This document shows positions 50,887-60,767 of a stretch of 64,000 nt of DNA, piece by piece (the first letter of the stretch is position 1; each line of letters opens with the position of its first letter). Where the stretch lies: the NCBI GenBank assembly GCA_035649175.1, contig DASRKB010000011.1:1-64000 (forward strand), given 5' to 3'. The stretch is from SCGC-AG-212-J23 sp035649175 (GTDB lineage: Bacteria > Pseudomonadota > Gammaproteobacteria > Burkholderiales > SG8-39). A program made the translations under genes and the position numbers. The notes beneath the pieces were generated by a model, which saw only the letters and a program-made list of their open reading frames with translations, was not told where the DNA came from and ran no database searches.

Positions 50887-51840
50887 ATGAGCAGAGGAGC
50901 AGCCCTGTTCGCCGTGCTGGCGCTCAGCGTCACCACGGCTTTCGCGCAGTACCCCACACGCCCGATCACTTCCGTGGTCGGCTTCGCCCCCGGCGGCGGC
51001 ACCGATACCGTCTCGCGCATCGTCGCGAGGACGCTCGGCGATCAGCTCGGCCAGCAGGTGCTGACCGACAACAAGGCGGGCGCCGGCGGCAACATCGCCA
51101 GCGACCACGTGGTGAAGGCCGCGCCCGACGGCTACACGATCTATCTCGCCAACGTCGGCGCAATCGCGGTCAACCCGCACCTCCTGCCGCTTGCCTACGA
51201 CCCGCTCAAGGATCTCGCGCCGATCACCATGGCGGTGATCTTCCCGAACCTCGTGGTCGTGCACCCCTCGGTGCCGGCGAACACGCTCGCCGAGTTCATC
51301 AAGCTCGCCAAGGACGAGCCGGGCAAGTACACCTACGGCTCCTCGGGCATCGGCGGCGCCGGCCACCTCGCCGGCGAGCTCCTGAAGATGATGGCGAAGA
51401 TCGACCTCACCCACGTGCCCTTCAAGGGCGGCGGCCCGGCGATGCAGGCGATGCTCGGCGGCCAGATCCACGCCTACATGGCGACGCCCGTCGCCGCGGG
51501 TCCGCACGTGAAGGGCGGCAAGGCGAAAGCGCTTGCGACCACCGGACCGAAGCGCGATCCCTTCATGTCCGAGGTGCCCACCGTGGCCGAGATGTATCCC
51601 GGCTACCAGGCGACCAACTGGTACGCCTACTTCGCGCCGGCGAAGACGCCAAAGGAGATCGTGACGCGCTTGAACCGCGAGATCGTGAAGGCGCTGCAGT
51701 CGGCGGAAGTGAAGGATCTCCTGGGCAAGCAGGGCCTCGAGGCCGCGCCCGGCACGCCCGAGCAGCTCGCCGCCTTCGTCAAGTCGGAGTCGGAGACCTG
51801 GGCCAGGGTCGTCAAGGAGGCCAATATCAAGGCGCAGTAA
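50887..51840 (+). CDS. TctC/Bug-family solute-binding protein 3
   Basis: 317 residues. The signal peptide (about 1-20, ending TAFA) precedes QYPTRPITSVVGFAPGGGTD and VLTDNKAGAGGNIASDHVVK. Standard length and motifs. It is cotranscribed with the CoA transferase, without its own TctA or TctB, so it either shares the fused permease upstream or acts as a sensor-type Bug protein. Confidence 0.92.
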   Translation: MSRGAALFAVLALSVTTAFAQYPTRPITSVVGFAPGGGTDTVSRIVARTLGDQLGQQVLTDNKAGAGGNIASDHVVKAAPDGYTIYLANVGAIAVNPHLLPLAYDPLKDLAPITMAVIFPNLVVVHPSVPANTLAEFIKLAKDEPGKYTYGSSGIGGAGHLAGELLKMMAKIDLTHVPFKGGGPAMQAMLGGQIHAYMATPVAAGPHVKGGKAKALATTGPKRDPFMSEVPTVAEMYPGYQATNWYAYFAPAKTPKEIVTRLNREIVKALQSAEVKDLLGKQGLEAAPGTPEQLAAFVKSESETWARVVKEANIKAQ

Positions 51841-51867
51841 GGGGGCGCAGCCGCTAGACTTCCCGCC

Positions 51868-53598
51868 ATGAAGCAGCGGCTCACTGCCATCATGGCCGCG
51901 GATGCGGCCGGTTACTCCCGGCTCATGGCGTCCGACCAGAAGCGCGCGCTTGCGGCGCTCGATGCATGCCGCGACGTTTTTCGCGGCCTGGTTCAGGCGC
52001 CCGCCGGGCGCATTGTCGATACCGCGGGCGATTCGGTGCTCGCGGTTTTCGACAGCGCCACCGAGGCGGTGCTCGCCGCGCTCGCTATCCAGAAGCAGCT
52101 CGAGGCTGCGGCGCCGGAGTTGCGCTACCGCATCGGCATTCACATCGGTGACGTGGCCGAGAAGGACGACGGCTCGGTGTACGGCGACGGCGTCAACGTC
52201 GCGGCGCGCCTGCAGGCGCTCTCCAAGCCGGGCGAAGTCGCGGTGTCAGATGCGGTCCGCATGGCGGTGCGCGGTCGTGTGGATGCCCTTTTCGTCGACC
52301 AGGGCGAGCAGGCCGTGAAGAACATTCCCTCGCCGGTGCGCTGGTACAGCGTCGTCCCGCCGCACGCGATGGGCGGCCTGCCGGATCCGCGAGCGAGAAC
52401 CGTCGGGGAGGTCGCCGCCTTGCCGTCGATCGCGCTTCTTCCCTTCAAGGCTGCGGGCACGGATGCCGGGGAGAGCGCTTTTGCCGATGGCCTGCGCGTC
52501 GATATCCAGGGTGCGCTGGTGAAGATCGCAGGTCTTGCGCTCACGGCCGTGGGCACCACGAACACCTATCGCAACAAGGACGTGTCGCCTCAGCAGGCTG
52601 CGTCCGAGATGGGCGTGCGCTACATACTCGAGGGCCTGGTGCAGAAGGCCGGGCAGCGCGCCCGCATCCACATGACGCTCACCGACGGGCCCGCGGCGCG
52701 GGCGATCTGGAGCGAGCACTACGATTGCGTGCTCGATGAGACCTTCGAGGCGCAGGACGACATCACGGAGAAGGTCGTCACCGCGCTCGACGTCAGGCTG
52801 ATGAGCGGCGAGCAGGCGCGGGTATGGCGCAAGAACCTGAAGCAGCCGCGCGCGCGGGAGCACTGGTACCGAGGCATCCACGAGTTCATGAAAGGGCAGA
52901 AGGAGGCGAACGCGGCGGCGCGCGAGGACTTCGAGCGGGTGGCGAAGCTCGCGCCGGAGAGCTCGCTTGGCCCCACCATGGTGGCCTTTACGCACTGGCT
53001 CGACGTATTCCGCGGCTGGTCGCCCTCACCGCAGAAGTCCCTCGAGCTCGCCGCGCACTCCGCCGGCCCGGCGATGGCGATGGACGACGCCGATGGCCAG
53101 GCGCACGCCGTGATGGGCCACATCCACCTGCTGCGCCGGGAGCACGAGAAGGCGCTGGAGGTTGCGGAGCAGGCCACCTGCCTGCGGCCCTCGTGCGCGA
53201 ACTCGAACGCGCAGTTCAGCAATATCCTCTACTACTGCGGCCGCCCCGCGGAGGCCGCCGACCGCGTGCGCCAGGCCATGCGCTTCTCGCCGGTGCATCC
53301 GCCGTTCTTCAAGGCGGTGCTCGCGGCGAGCTGCAAGGAGCTGCGCGAGTGGGACGATGCGGCAAAGGCGGCGAAGGATCTCCTGCGCATGAAGCCGGAC
53401 GATGCCGACGCGCGTCTCGTGCTCATCGAGGCGGCGCTCGCCTGTGGCGACAAGGCAGGCGCCGGGCAGTATGTCGAGGAGATCCGCAAGCTGCAGCCGC
53501 AGTTCTCGCTCGACGCCTGGGCCGCGCGCCAGCCCTACCGCGACGCGGCGGTGCTCGAGCGTATCCTCGGGCGCCTGCGCGAGGCGGGGCTCAGCTAG
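51868..53598 (+). CDS. Class III adenylate cyclase with TolB-like and TPR regions
   Basis: 576 residues. Cyclase domain about 1-165: TAIMAADAAGYSRLMASD with the metal Asp, DTAGDSVLAVFDSAT with the second Asp, and YGDGVNVAARLQAL. Residues 180-300 form a TolB-like N-terminal domain (SIALLPFKA, ADGLRVDIQGAL). The remainder has TPR-like helical repeats. This architecture is frequent in rhizobia and betaproteobacteria. Cytoplasmic as seen, with no membrane helix. Its product could act on the CNB kinase at 36536. Confidence 0.88.
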   Translation: MKQRLTAIMAADAAGYSRLMASDQKRALAALDACRDVFRGLVQAPAGRIVDTAGDSVLAVFDSATEAVLAALAIQKQLEAAAPELRYRIGIHIGDVAEKDDGSVYGDGVNVAARLQALSKPGEVAVSDAVRMAVRGRVDALFVDQGEQAVKNIPSPVRWYSVVPPHAMGGLPDPRARTVGEVAALPSIALLPFKAAGTDAGESAFADGLRVDIQGALVKIAGLALTAVGTTNTYRNKDVSPQQAASEMGVRYILEGLVQKAGQRARIHMTLTDGPAARAIWSEHYDCVLDETFEAQDDITEKVVTALDVRLMSGEQARVWRKNLKQPRAREHWYRGIHEFMKGQKEANAAAREDFERVAKLAPESSLGPTMVAFTHWLDVFRGWSPSPQKSLELAAHSAGPAMAMDDADGQAHAVMGHIHLLRREHEKALEVAEQATCLRPSCANSNAQFSNILYYCGRPAEAADRVRQAMRFSPVHPPFFKAVLAASCKELREWDDAAKAAKDLLRMKPDDADARLVLIEAALACGDKAGAGQYVEEIRKLQPQFSLDAWAARQPYRDAAVLERILGRLREAGLS

Positions 53599-54541
53599 GC
53601 ATCCGCACCACCACCTTGCCGACGAGGGCGTCCGATTCCATGTACGCCTTCGCCGCGGGCAGCTCCTCGAAGGCGTAGACCTTGTCGACGAGGGGCTTGA
53701 GCTTCCCGCCGGCGAAGAGCGGCAGGAAGTCCTTGATGAAGCCCTGCACGGTGACGGCGCGCTGCTCGCCGGTGCGGTGCTTGTTGGAGACGCCGAAGAG
53801 CCTCAGGCGCTTCGCGTGCAGCGCGTCGAGGTCGATCTCGGCTTTCATGGTGCCGTCGAGATAGCCCACCGTGGCGAGGCGCCCCATGTAGGCGAGCGAC
53901 CGGACGCACTCGGCGAACACCGTGCCCCCGACGTTGTTCACCACGAGGTTCGCGCCCTTGCCGCCGGTGGCCTTCATTACCGCGTCGTGGAAGTCCGCTT
54001 TTCTGGTTTGAATCCCGACATCCAATCCGAGCGTCCTCAAGCGGGACAGTTTTTGAGAAGAACCCGAGGTGCCGATCACCTTGGCCCCGAGCGCCTTTGC
54101 TGCCTGCAGCGCCGCGACGCCCACGCCGGAGGTGACCGCGGTGACGAGCAGCCATTCGCCGGCCTTGAGATCGCCCTGCTCGAGGAGCATGTCGTGCACC
54201 ACCATGAAGGTGACCGGGACGGCCGCGGCTTGCTCCCACGAGAGCGAGGGCGGCGCGGGGATCACATCGTGCCGGTCCATCAGCGCGTACTCCGCGAAGG
54301 ACCCCGGCAGCCGGCCCATCACACGCTCGCCGGTGCCCTCGACCTCGCCCGCGCCGTCGGTGCCCGCGGGCTTGGCCGCGCCCGGCTTCGTAAGCCCGTG
54401 GCCGGCGAGGAATTCTCCACGGTTCAGGCTCGCCGCCCGCACGCGCACCAGGAGCTGCCCGGCCCTGGGCTCGGGGCGCGGGACGTCCCGCAGCTCCAGC
54501 GTGGTCCCGCCGTCCCTCGACTCGATGTAATAGGCTTTCAT
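53591..54541 (-). CDS. Zinc-independent MDR oxidoreductase (NADPH:quinone reductase-like)
   Basis: 316 residues. GroES-like domain: VRAASLNRGEFLAGHG, then the family GTDGAGEVEGTG. The nucleotide-binding part shows VTAVTSGVGVAALQAAKALG and VIGTSGSSQKL. The zinc-ligand Cys/His sets of alcohol dehydrogenases are not seen. It reduces quinones or enones with NADPH. It overlaps the end of the cyclase gene by 8 bp, convergently. Confidence 0.87.
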   Translation of the reverse strand: MKAYYIESRDGGTTLELRDVPRPEPRAGQLLVRVRAASLNRGEFLAGHGLTKPGAAKPAGTDGAGEVEGTGERVMGRLPGSFAEYALMDRHDVIPAPPSLSWEQAAAVPVTFMVVHDMLLEQGDLKAGEWLLVTAVTSGVGVAALQAAKALGAKVIGTSGSSQKLSRLRTLGLDVGIQTRKADFHDAVMKATGGKGANLVVNNVGGTVFAECVRSLAYMGRLATVGYLDGTMKAEIDLDALHAKRLRLFGVSNKHRTGEQRAVTVQGFIKDFLPLFAGGKLKPLVDKVYAFEELPAAKAYMESDALVGKVVVRMPS

Positions 54542-54579
54542 GTAGTCTCTCTCCCGGTGCGCATTCTAAGGAGTCGAAG

Positions 54580-54903
54580 ATGATGGAGAAAATGAAGGGC
54601 GTGACCGTTCTGATCCTCGGGCTCGCCCTCGCCTTTCCGGCGGCGGCGGGAATGATCGCCACGCCGGTGCAGGACGAGCGCGCCCGGGTGAAAGCGATGG
54701 TGGAGCGCCCCGAGGTTAGCGCCGAGCTGCAGAAGATGGGCATCCCGCCGCAGGAGGCGACGGCGCGCGTCGACGCGATGAGCGACGAGGAGGTGCTTCA
54801 GGTCGCCGGCCGGCTGGACGCGGCGATGGCGGGCGGGCAGACGCAGAACGAGCGACTGCTCATCCTGATTGTCCTGATCCTCCTGCTGCTGCTGCTCCTC
54901 TAG
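54580..54903 (+). CDS. PA2779-type (DUF6627) small membrane protein
   Basis: 107 residues. The signal-like N-terminus is followed by the family core DERARVKAMVERPEVSAELQ, MGIPPQEATARVDAMSDEEV and AGRLDAAMAGG. It ends in an extreme poly-Leu/Ile helix (LLILIVLILLLLLLL). PA2779-type genes usually precede a PA2778-type peptidase gene, but none is present here. Role unknown. Confidence 0.8.
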   Translation: MMEKMKGVTVLILGLALAFPAAAGMIATPVQDERARVKAMVERPEVSAELQKMGIPPQEATARVDAMSDEEVLQVAGRLDAAMAGGQTQNERLLILIVLILLLLLLL

Positions 54904-54924
54904 GCGGCGAGTTTAGCGGCGGCT

Positions 54925-56283
54925 TCAAGCCGCGAGTTCTACGGGTTCCATGCGGTCGTTCACCGTGTGGAGCCGTACTGGTCGGCGCCACACGCGCCGC
55001 ACGTACTCGAGCACCTTGCGGGCCCGGGCGATGTCCAGCCCGCGCCCGTCGCTCCCCGCGTCGTGCTGCAGCGCAAGCGAGCCGTCGTGGTGCAGGTCGA
55101 CCGCCGCGACGCGCGGCGCGCCGAAGTTGAACTTGGGCGCGAGGATCGCCTCGCGCACCGCCTCGAGCGAGCGGCTCGCCACCCGGATCTCGTCGCCCGG
55201 CCGAGTCTCGTAGACGAACAGGCCCGACTTCTCCGCGATCTCACGGTCGAGCCAGTTGCGGATGAAGCCGAAATCGTCCTCCTCGCGGCGCACCTCCATC
55301 GCTCTCGCCATGCCTTGGCGCTCGATGATGTGCTCCCAGAGCGTGAAGCCGAGGTGGTAGGGATTGATCCCGAGCGCGGTCTGCTCGCCCGTGGCGAAGG
55401 GGCGCACCACGTCGGAGTGCGCCTTGATCGCCGCGAGGTAGGTTGGCTGCGGCAGGAAATCGGCCTCGCGCAGCAGCCGCGCGTGCCAGTAGGACGCCCA
55501 GCCCTCGTTCATGATCTGGCAGGCGAACACCGGATAGAAGTACAGCGACTCCGCCCGCACCGCGAGGAAGATGTCGCGCTCCCACTGCTCGAGCTCGGGC
55601 GCGTAGTTCGCGATGAACCACAGCAGGTCGTACTCGGGATGCGGCGGCACCGCCGCGCGGATCGGGCCGAGATAGGGCGTCGGCGGCGTCTCCTCGCCAG
55701 GCAACTGGCCGAAACGCGCTTGGAACTCGCTCTTCCTGGGCAAACCCTTCTCCGGGACGAACTCCGGGTACGGCGTGCGGTGCAGCTCGCCGTCCACGTC
55801 CACATGCGACTCGAGGGCGAGGGCGGCGTCGAGCACCGCCTCGACGCGCTCCACACCTACCGCCTCGATCGCGAGCTGGATGCGATGCGCGTGCGCCGCG
55901 GCCTTCTCTACGATGTTGCCGCCCGCCATACGATGGAAGCGCGCGAAGAGCTGGTTGTTCTTGGCGAAGTCGGCATGGCCGAGCACGTGCGCGGTGACCA
56001 GCGAGTTCTCGGCGAGCGAGTTGCCGTCCATCAGGAAGGCGCGGCAGGGATCGCCGGGGAACATCACCTCGAAGATCTTCGAGTGCCCCATGCTCTGGCG
56101 CACCAGCTGGTGGATGTAGCGCACGCCGAAGGACCAGTGCGGCATGCGGATCGGCAGGCCGTACACTGCAATCTCGGTCATGAGGCTCGCCGGGGCCATC
56201 TCGAAGTCGACGGGGTAGTAATCCAGGCCCAGGCGCCTCGCCAGCCCCTCGATGCCTTCGGCGTACTCGCGCAGCTCACTCAT
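54925..56283 (-). CDS. spoVR: SpoVR family protein
   Basis: 452 residues, close to the E. coli YcgB form. Recognisable segments are LRLDYYPVDFEM-type opening (GLDYYPVDFEM), HVLGHADFAKNN, ACQIMNEGWASYWH and NPYHLGFTLWEHI. Its biochemical role is unknown; in Bacillus it affects the spore cortex, and in proteobacteria it belongs to the general stress set with PrkA and DUF444. The start overlaps the DUF444 stop by 8 bp. Confidence 0.95.
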   Translation of the reverse strand: MSELREYAEGIEGLARRLGLDYYPVDFEMAPASLMTEIAVYGLPIRMPHWSFGVRYIHQLVRQSMGHSKIFEVMFPGDPCRAFLMDGNSLAENSLVTAHVLGHADFAKNNQLFARFHRMAGGNIVEKAAAHAHRIQLAIEAVGVERVEAVLDAALALESHVDVDGELHRTPYPEFVPEKGLPRKSEFQARFGQLPGEETPPTPYLGPIRAAVPPHPEYDLLWFIANYAPELEQWERDIFLAVRAESLYFYPVFACQIMNEGWASYWHARLLREADFLPQPTYLAAIKAHSDVVRPFATGEQTALGINPYHLGFTLWEHIIERQGMARAMEVRREEDDFGFIRNWLDREIAEKSGLFVYETRPGDEIRVASRSLEAVREAILAPKFNFGAPRVAAVDLHHDGSLALQHDAGSDGRGLDIARARKVLEYVRRVWRRPVRLHTVNDRMEPVELAA

Positions 56284-57430
56284 GCGCGGCCTGCGACTGG
56301 AAGAACTCGCGGATCGCGCGCCACACGTCGTCCTGGCTCGCCACGTGGCTCACGCCGATCGCGTGGCTGCGGCTCTTCAGCTCGTGGAAGATCTCGACGA
56401 GCTGCGTGTCGCGCGGACGGAAAGTGGCGATGCCGCCGGTCTCGATGTAGCCGGCGTAGTTGACCTGCGAGGCGATCGCCGCGAGCGCCGCGGCCGCGGG
56501 CTCGCGGTCCTCGGCGGCGTTCTCGCCGTCCGAGGCATAGAAGAAATAGACGTTGTAGCGCGAAGGGTCGTAGCGCGCGGCCATCACGTCCAGCGCGAGC
56601 TGCGCGACGCTGGAGGTGACCGTACCGCCGCTCGAGGAGGCCTGGAAGAACTGGCTCTCCTCGAACTCCCAGGCCTGCGCGGCGTGGGCGAGAAACACCG
56701 TCTCCACCTTCGCGTACTGCCGGCGAATGCCCTGCAGGGCGAAGAAGAAGAACTGCTTGGCGAGCCGCCGCTGCGCCTCGTCCATGGAGCCAGAGACGTC
56801 GAGCGCGAAGATCACCGCGGCGTTGGTCGCCGGGGAGGCGCGCCGCACGAGCTGGCGGAAGCGCAGGTCGTCGTTCGTGAACGCGAGCGCGTCCCCCTGC
56901 TGGATCGACCTGCGCTTGACCGCCTCTTTCAGCGTGCGCCGGCGGTCGAGCCGCGCGCGCGCGCCGCGCTTATCCCAGCCCTCGCGCACGTAGTCGGGTT
57001 CCTCCATCACCGCCGAGCGCTTGGGCTTGAGCTCCGGGAGCTTGAGCTCCTCCCAAAGCCAGTCGACGATCTCGTCGATCTTCAGCTCGACGACGAAGCG
57101 GATCTCGCCGTCGCCCGTGCCGCCGGCTTGCGCCCCGCGCTCCGCCTCCTCGCGTCCCGGCTGCAGGATGTCGCCGGGCTCGCCGCGGCCCTGGCCCGCG
57201 CCCTGCGCCACCGCCGCGTCGGCGAGCCGCAGGCGCGCGTGCTCGAGGAACCTGACCGGCACTACCACGGTGCGGTTCCCCGGGCGGCTCATCAGATCCG
57301 CGCCGGCGAGCAGATCGGGCAGGGTCTCCCTCACTGCGTCGCGCACCTTCTCGTTGTGGCGCAGCCAGTCGCGCGCGCCGCGCGAGAAGAGCTCGTACCA
57401 GGGCGTCTCGGCGGCGATGCGGATGGTCAT
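56276..57430 (-). CDS. DUF444 (YeaH/YhbH) protein with VWA-like domain
   Basis: 384 residues. The N-terminal basic region includes GNRTVVVPVRFLEHARLRL, as in YeaH. The second half has a VWA fold with a metal-site pattern VIFALDVSGSMDEAQRRLA. It works with the PrkA kinase in nutrient stress responses. It begins 10 bp after prkA and overlaps spoVR. Confidence 0.95.
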   Translation of the reverse strand: MTIRIAAETPWYELFSRGARDWLRHNEKVRDAVRETLPDLLAGADLMSRPGNRTVVVPVRFLEHARLRLADAAVAQGAGQGRGEPGDILQPGREEAERGAQAGGTGDGEIRFVVELKIDEIVDWLWEELKLPELKPKRSAVMEEPDYVREGWDKRGARARLDRRRTLKEAVKRRSIQQGDALAFTNDDLRFRQLVRRASPATNAAVIFALDVSGSMDEAQRRLAKQFFFFALQGIRRQYAKVETVFLAHAAQAWEFEESQFFQASSSGGTVTSSVAQLALDVMAARYDPSRYNVYFFYASDGENAAEDREPAAAALAAIASQVNYAGYIETGGIATFRPRDTQLVEIFHELKSRSHAIGVSHVASQDDVWRAIREFFQSQAAHE

Positions 57431-57440
57431 GATAGCGGCT

Positions 57441-59369
57441 TCATTCCTGCGCCAGCAGGGTGGTCACGTAGTTGAGCGCCTCGCGCGCGCTGTGCGCGTC
57501 GTAGCCGTACTCGTCCACGAGACGCTTTTCCACCACCGAGATCTTCTGGCGCGTCTCCTCGTCGGGCCGCGCGGAGGAGGAAACCAGGCGCAGCACGTCA
57601 CGGCGCTGCTCGAAGAGGTATTGCTCTACCGCGTCGTGCAGCGGTGCGTGGGAGTCGAGCGTGAACTTCTCGCCGCGCTTGTAGGCGCCCATCGCCTTCC
57701 TCACCACCTCCTGGCGGAAGGAGAGCTTGCCCGACTCGGAAATGCGGATCTTCTCCTCGACCGAGCGCAGGAAGCGCTCGTCGGGCTTGCGATCCTCGCT
57801 CGTGATCGGGTCGCGGATAGTGCGGTTGTCGAGCGTCGCCTCGACCTCGTCGAGGTACTTGTCAAGCAGCTCCTGCGCTTCCTGCTCGAAGGACACGAAC
57901 AGCGCCTTGTGCACGTCCTCCTTCACCCAGCGGTTGTAGAAGTCCTTGCGCACTGCGACGAGGAAGTCGACCCACTTGCGCTTCTTCTTGCCGTCCATGC
58001 GCACGTCGGACTCGATCGCGTCCTTGAGCGCGATCAGGACCTCCATCGTGGTGAGGCTCTTCGCCTGCGACTGGATGATGGCGTTCGACAGCGCGTTGAT
58101 GATGAAGCGCGGCGAGACGCCCGAGAGGCCTTCCTCCGGGTTGCGCGCGCGGATCTTCTCCACCTCCGCGGTGGCGATGCCTTCCACGTCCTCGCCCGCG
58201 TACATGCGCACCTTCTTCACGTTCTCGGCCTCGCGCTCGTCGCCCTCGGCGAGGCGCGTGAGCACCGCGAACACCGCCGCCACGTGCAGCGCGTGCGGGT
58301 CCAGGTGGACCTCGCGGAACGCCTGGGTCGAGGAGCAGAGCTTGCGGTAGATGCGCGCCTCCTCCTTGTAGTGCAGCGTGTAGGGCACCTGGATGATGAC
58401 CATGCGGTCGAGCAGCGCCTCGTTCTCCGCCTCTTGCAGGAACTTGCGGAACTCGGCGAGGTTGGTGTGCGCGACGATCGTCTCGTCGAGGTGGATGAGC
58501 GGGAAGCGCGACACCTTGACGTTCTTCTCCTGCGTCAGCGTGAGCAGCAGGTACAGGAACTCGCGCTTCACCTTGAGGATCTCGATCATCTCGAGCAGGC
58601 CCCGGCTCGCGGCGAACACCGCGCCCGACCACGACCAGGCGCGCGGGTCGCCCTCGTCGCCGTACTGCGAGACCTTGGAGAGGTCGACCGAGCCCACCAG
58701 GTCGGCGATGTCGGCGGTGGTCGGGTCGTGCGGCGCGTAGGTGCCTACGCCGATGCGTCCGGCCTCCGAGATGAAGATCCGCTCCACCGGCATCTGCATG
58801 AAGTCGCCGGCGAACTCCTGCTGCACGCGGTGCGCGCAGTAAGGGCAGAGCTCGCCGGAGATCTCCACCCCGTAGGCCTGGCGGAACTGCGGCCGCAGGG
58901 TGTGCGGGACGAGGTGCAGCGGCGACTCGTGCACCGGGCAGCCGTGGATGGCATAGAGCGCGCCGGCGTCCGAGCGGCTGTAGGCCTCCAGGCCGCGCTT
59001 GAGCAGGATCACCATGCTCGACTTGCCGCCCGAGGGCGGGCCGAGCAGCAGCAGCAGCCGCCTGCCGACCTCGGAGCCCGAGGCCGCGGCCTTGAAGTAG
59101 TCCTGCACGCGCGTGATGGTCTCGTCGATCCCGTACAGCTCGTCGCCGAAAAGCCGACCTTCAGCGCGCATCATGTCCCAGATGTACTGGTGGCTCGTGC
59201 GGGTGATGCCCTTGGAATCGGTCGGGAAAACCCCCTCGAGGAACGCGGCGAGGGTGCCGCTCCAGCGCGCGGCGCGGTGTTCCTTGGTAAAGTGCGCGAG
59301 CGACTTGAGAAACCCGGAGTGCCGTTCGGCGAGCGCATGGTCCTTCATGACGAGCATCTCCTCAATCAT
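57441..59369 (-). CDS. prkA: PrkA family serine protein kinase
   Basis: 642 residues, full length. The N-terminal AAA domain carries Walker A GPPSGGKSSM at about 110-119, and the region around FPLIHLDETIVAHTNLAEFR is the family signature. The C-terminal kinase-like domain is complete. The GGAGG ribosome site lies close to the ATG. First gene of the prkA-DUF444-spoVR operon. In E. coli the homologue YeaG supports nitrogen-starvation survival; RpoS/RpoN control cannot be judged here. Confidence 0.95.
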   Translation of the reverse strand: MIEEMLVMKDHALAERHSGFLKSLAHFTKEHRAARWSGTLAAFLEGVFPTDSKGITRTSHQYIWDMMRAEGRLFGDELYGIDETITRVQDYFKAAASGSEVGRRLLLLLGPPSGGKSSMVILLKRGLEAYSRSDAGALYAIHGCPVHESPLHLVPHTLRPQFRQAYGVEISGELCPYCAHRVQQEFAGDFMQMPVERIFISEAGRIGVGTYAPHDPTTADIADLVGSVDLSKVSQYGDEGDPRAWSWSGAVFAASRGLLEMIEILKVKREFLYLLLTLTQEKNVKVSRFPLIHLDETIVAHTNLAEFRKFLQEAENEALLDRMVIIQVPYTLHYKEEARIYRKLCSSTQAFREVHLDPHALHVAAVFAVLTRLAEGDEREAENVKKVRMYAGEDVEGIATAEVEKIRARNPEEGLSGVSPRFIINALSNAIIQSQAKSLTTMEVLIALKDAIESDVRMDGKKKRKWVDFLVAVRKDFYNRWVKEDVHKALFVSFEQEAQELLDKYLDEVEATLDNRTIRDPITSEDRKPDERFLRSVEEKIRISESGKLSFRQEVVRKAMGAYKRGEKFTLDSHAPLHDAVEQYLFEQRRDVLRLVSSSARPDEETRQKISVVEKRLVDEYGYDAHSAREALNYVTTLLAQE

Positions 59370-59495
59370 GTGAATCCTCCGTCGGGTTCAAAGCAAGATT
59401 TGTCCCGAAGCGTTCCTTTTGTCACAATTTGTTGCAGCCCCACTAGCGCATGCTTATCCTTTCCAACGGTCCACTTGGTCTAGCGTTGACCGGCG

Positions 59496-59849
59496 ATGCT
59501 TAAAGAAATTCACGGCGTCGCTGACGATCCGCCGGCGCGGCGGCGCTGGTTCCACGACGAGTACTTCGACCTGTTCGTGTGGCAGGCCGAGGGACGCGTG
59601 ACGCTCTTTCAGCTTTGCTACGGCATGGACTCGAGCGAGCGTGCACTGGTGTGGGACGCCCAGCGCGGCTTCTTCCACGACGGACCTCCCGCATCGCAGG
59701 AAGTGGTTTCACGCTTCGACGACGCCGCCGCCCAGCTTCCGGAGGACATCCGGCGCGAGGTGCGCGAGAAGATGCACGAGTTCGCCGGCAGCCGCATTGC
59801 CGTCACCTCGCGCCGCAAGCGCTTTCGCCGCGCCGACTGGCAGCGCTAG
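59496..59849 (+). CDS. Uncharacterised 117-residue protein
   Basis: It starts MLKEIHGVADDPPARRRWFH and contains FDLFVWQAEGRVTLFQLCY, with a long C-terminal helix (LPEDIRREVREKMHEF) and a very basic tail. No signal peptide. It is the first of a plus-strand pair with the glutathione transferase gene (18 bp apart) and divergent from prkA. The family is not recognised. Confidence 0.6.
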   Translation: MLKEIHGVADDPPARRRWFHDEYFDLFVWQAEGRVTLFQLCYGMDSSERALVWDAQRGFFHDGPPASQEVVSRFDDAAAQLPEDIRREVREKMHEFAGSRIAVTSRRKRFRRADWQR

Positions 59850-59867
59850 CTGTAGAGGTTCGATGAC

Positions 59868-60767
59868 ATGGGGATGATGGTCGACGGGGTATGGCGCGAC
59901 ATTGCGCGCGACACCGCGTCGAGCGGCGGGGCATTCGTCCGTGCCGAAAGCGTCTTCCGGGAAAGGGTCGAGGAGCCGCAGGCCGGACGCTACGTGCTGT
60001 TCGTCTCTCGCGCCTGCCCCTGGGCGCACCGCACCCTCGTGGTGCGCGCGCTGAAGGGCCTGGAGCGTGCCCTCCCGGTGCGATACGTCCTGCCGTATAT
60101 GGGCGCAAACGGCTGGGAATTCCCGGCAGGCGAAGAGTTTCGCTATTTGCACCAGGCGTACGCGGCCTCGCGCGCGGGATATACCGGCCGGGTCACCGTA
60201 CCGGCGCTCTGGGACACCCGGGCGCAGCGCATCGTCAACAACGAATCGGCCGAGATCCTGCGCATGCTGAACCGCGATTTCGACCGTTTCGCGCGCCGGC
60301 GGCTGCCCGACCTGTATCCTCCTGCGCTCGCGCGCGAGATCGATGCCGTGAACGAGCGTGTGTACCGGGGGCTCAACAACGGGGTATACCGCGCGGGGTT
60401 CGCCACCGCGCAGGACAAGTACGAGGAGGCGGTCGAGGGCGTCTTCGCGACGCTCGACTGGCTGGAGCGGCGCCTGGCGGGGCGCCGGTGGCTCTGCGGC
60501 GCGCGTCTCACCGAGGCGGACGTTCGCCTGTTCACCACGCTGATCCGCTTCGACGCGGTCTACATCACACACTTCAAATGCAACCTGCGGCGGCTGGTGG
60601 ACTATCCGAGGCTATGGCGCTACACGCGGAGGTTCTACGCGCTCCCAGGGGTGGCGCGTACGGTCGATCTGGCCGAGATCAAGGACCACTACTTCCGCAG
60701 CCACCGGCACCTCAACCCGACGGGAATCGTTCCGCGCGGGCCGCGGCTCGACTTGCGGCTGCACTGA
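59868..60767 (+). CDS. Glutathionyl-hydroquinone reductase (YqjG/ECM4-type GST)
   Basis: 299 residues. The catalytic Cys motif is SRACPWAHRTLVVRALKGL, and MGANGWEF and NPTGIVPRGPRLDL are family markers. These enzymes reduce glutathionyl-hydroquinones, often as part of chlorinated-quinone or oxidative stress handling. The C-terminal all-alpha domain is complete. The end overlaps the MipA gene's upstream region. Confidence 0.92.
   Translation: MGMMVDGVWRDIARDTASSGGAFVRAESVFRERVEEPQAGRYVLFVSRACPWAHRTLVVRALKGLERALPVRYVLPYMGANGWEFPAGEEFRYLHQAYAASRAGYTGRVTVPALWDTRAQRIVNNESAEILRMLNRDFDRFARRRLPDLYPPALAREIDAVNERVYRGLNNGVYRAGFATAQDKYEEAVEGVFATLDWLERRLAGRRWLCGARLTEADVRLFTTLIRFDAVYITHFKCNLRRLVDYPRLWRYTRRFYALPGVARTVDLAEIKDHYFRSHRHLNPTGIVPRGPRLDLRLH

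Noticed and set aside
57021..59483. An 820-codon plus-strand frame opposite prkA
   Set aside because: Antisense to two well-recognised genes; composition is shadow-like and no domain is visible.
59370..59495. Sigma-54 promoter for prkA
   Set aside because: No GG-N10-GC site with the expected TGGCAC/TTGCA form was found in the gap, despite known nitrogen control of some homologues.
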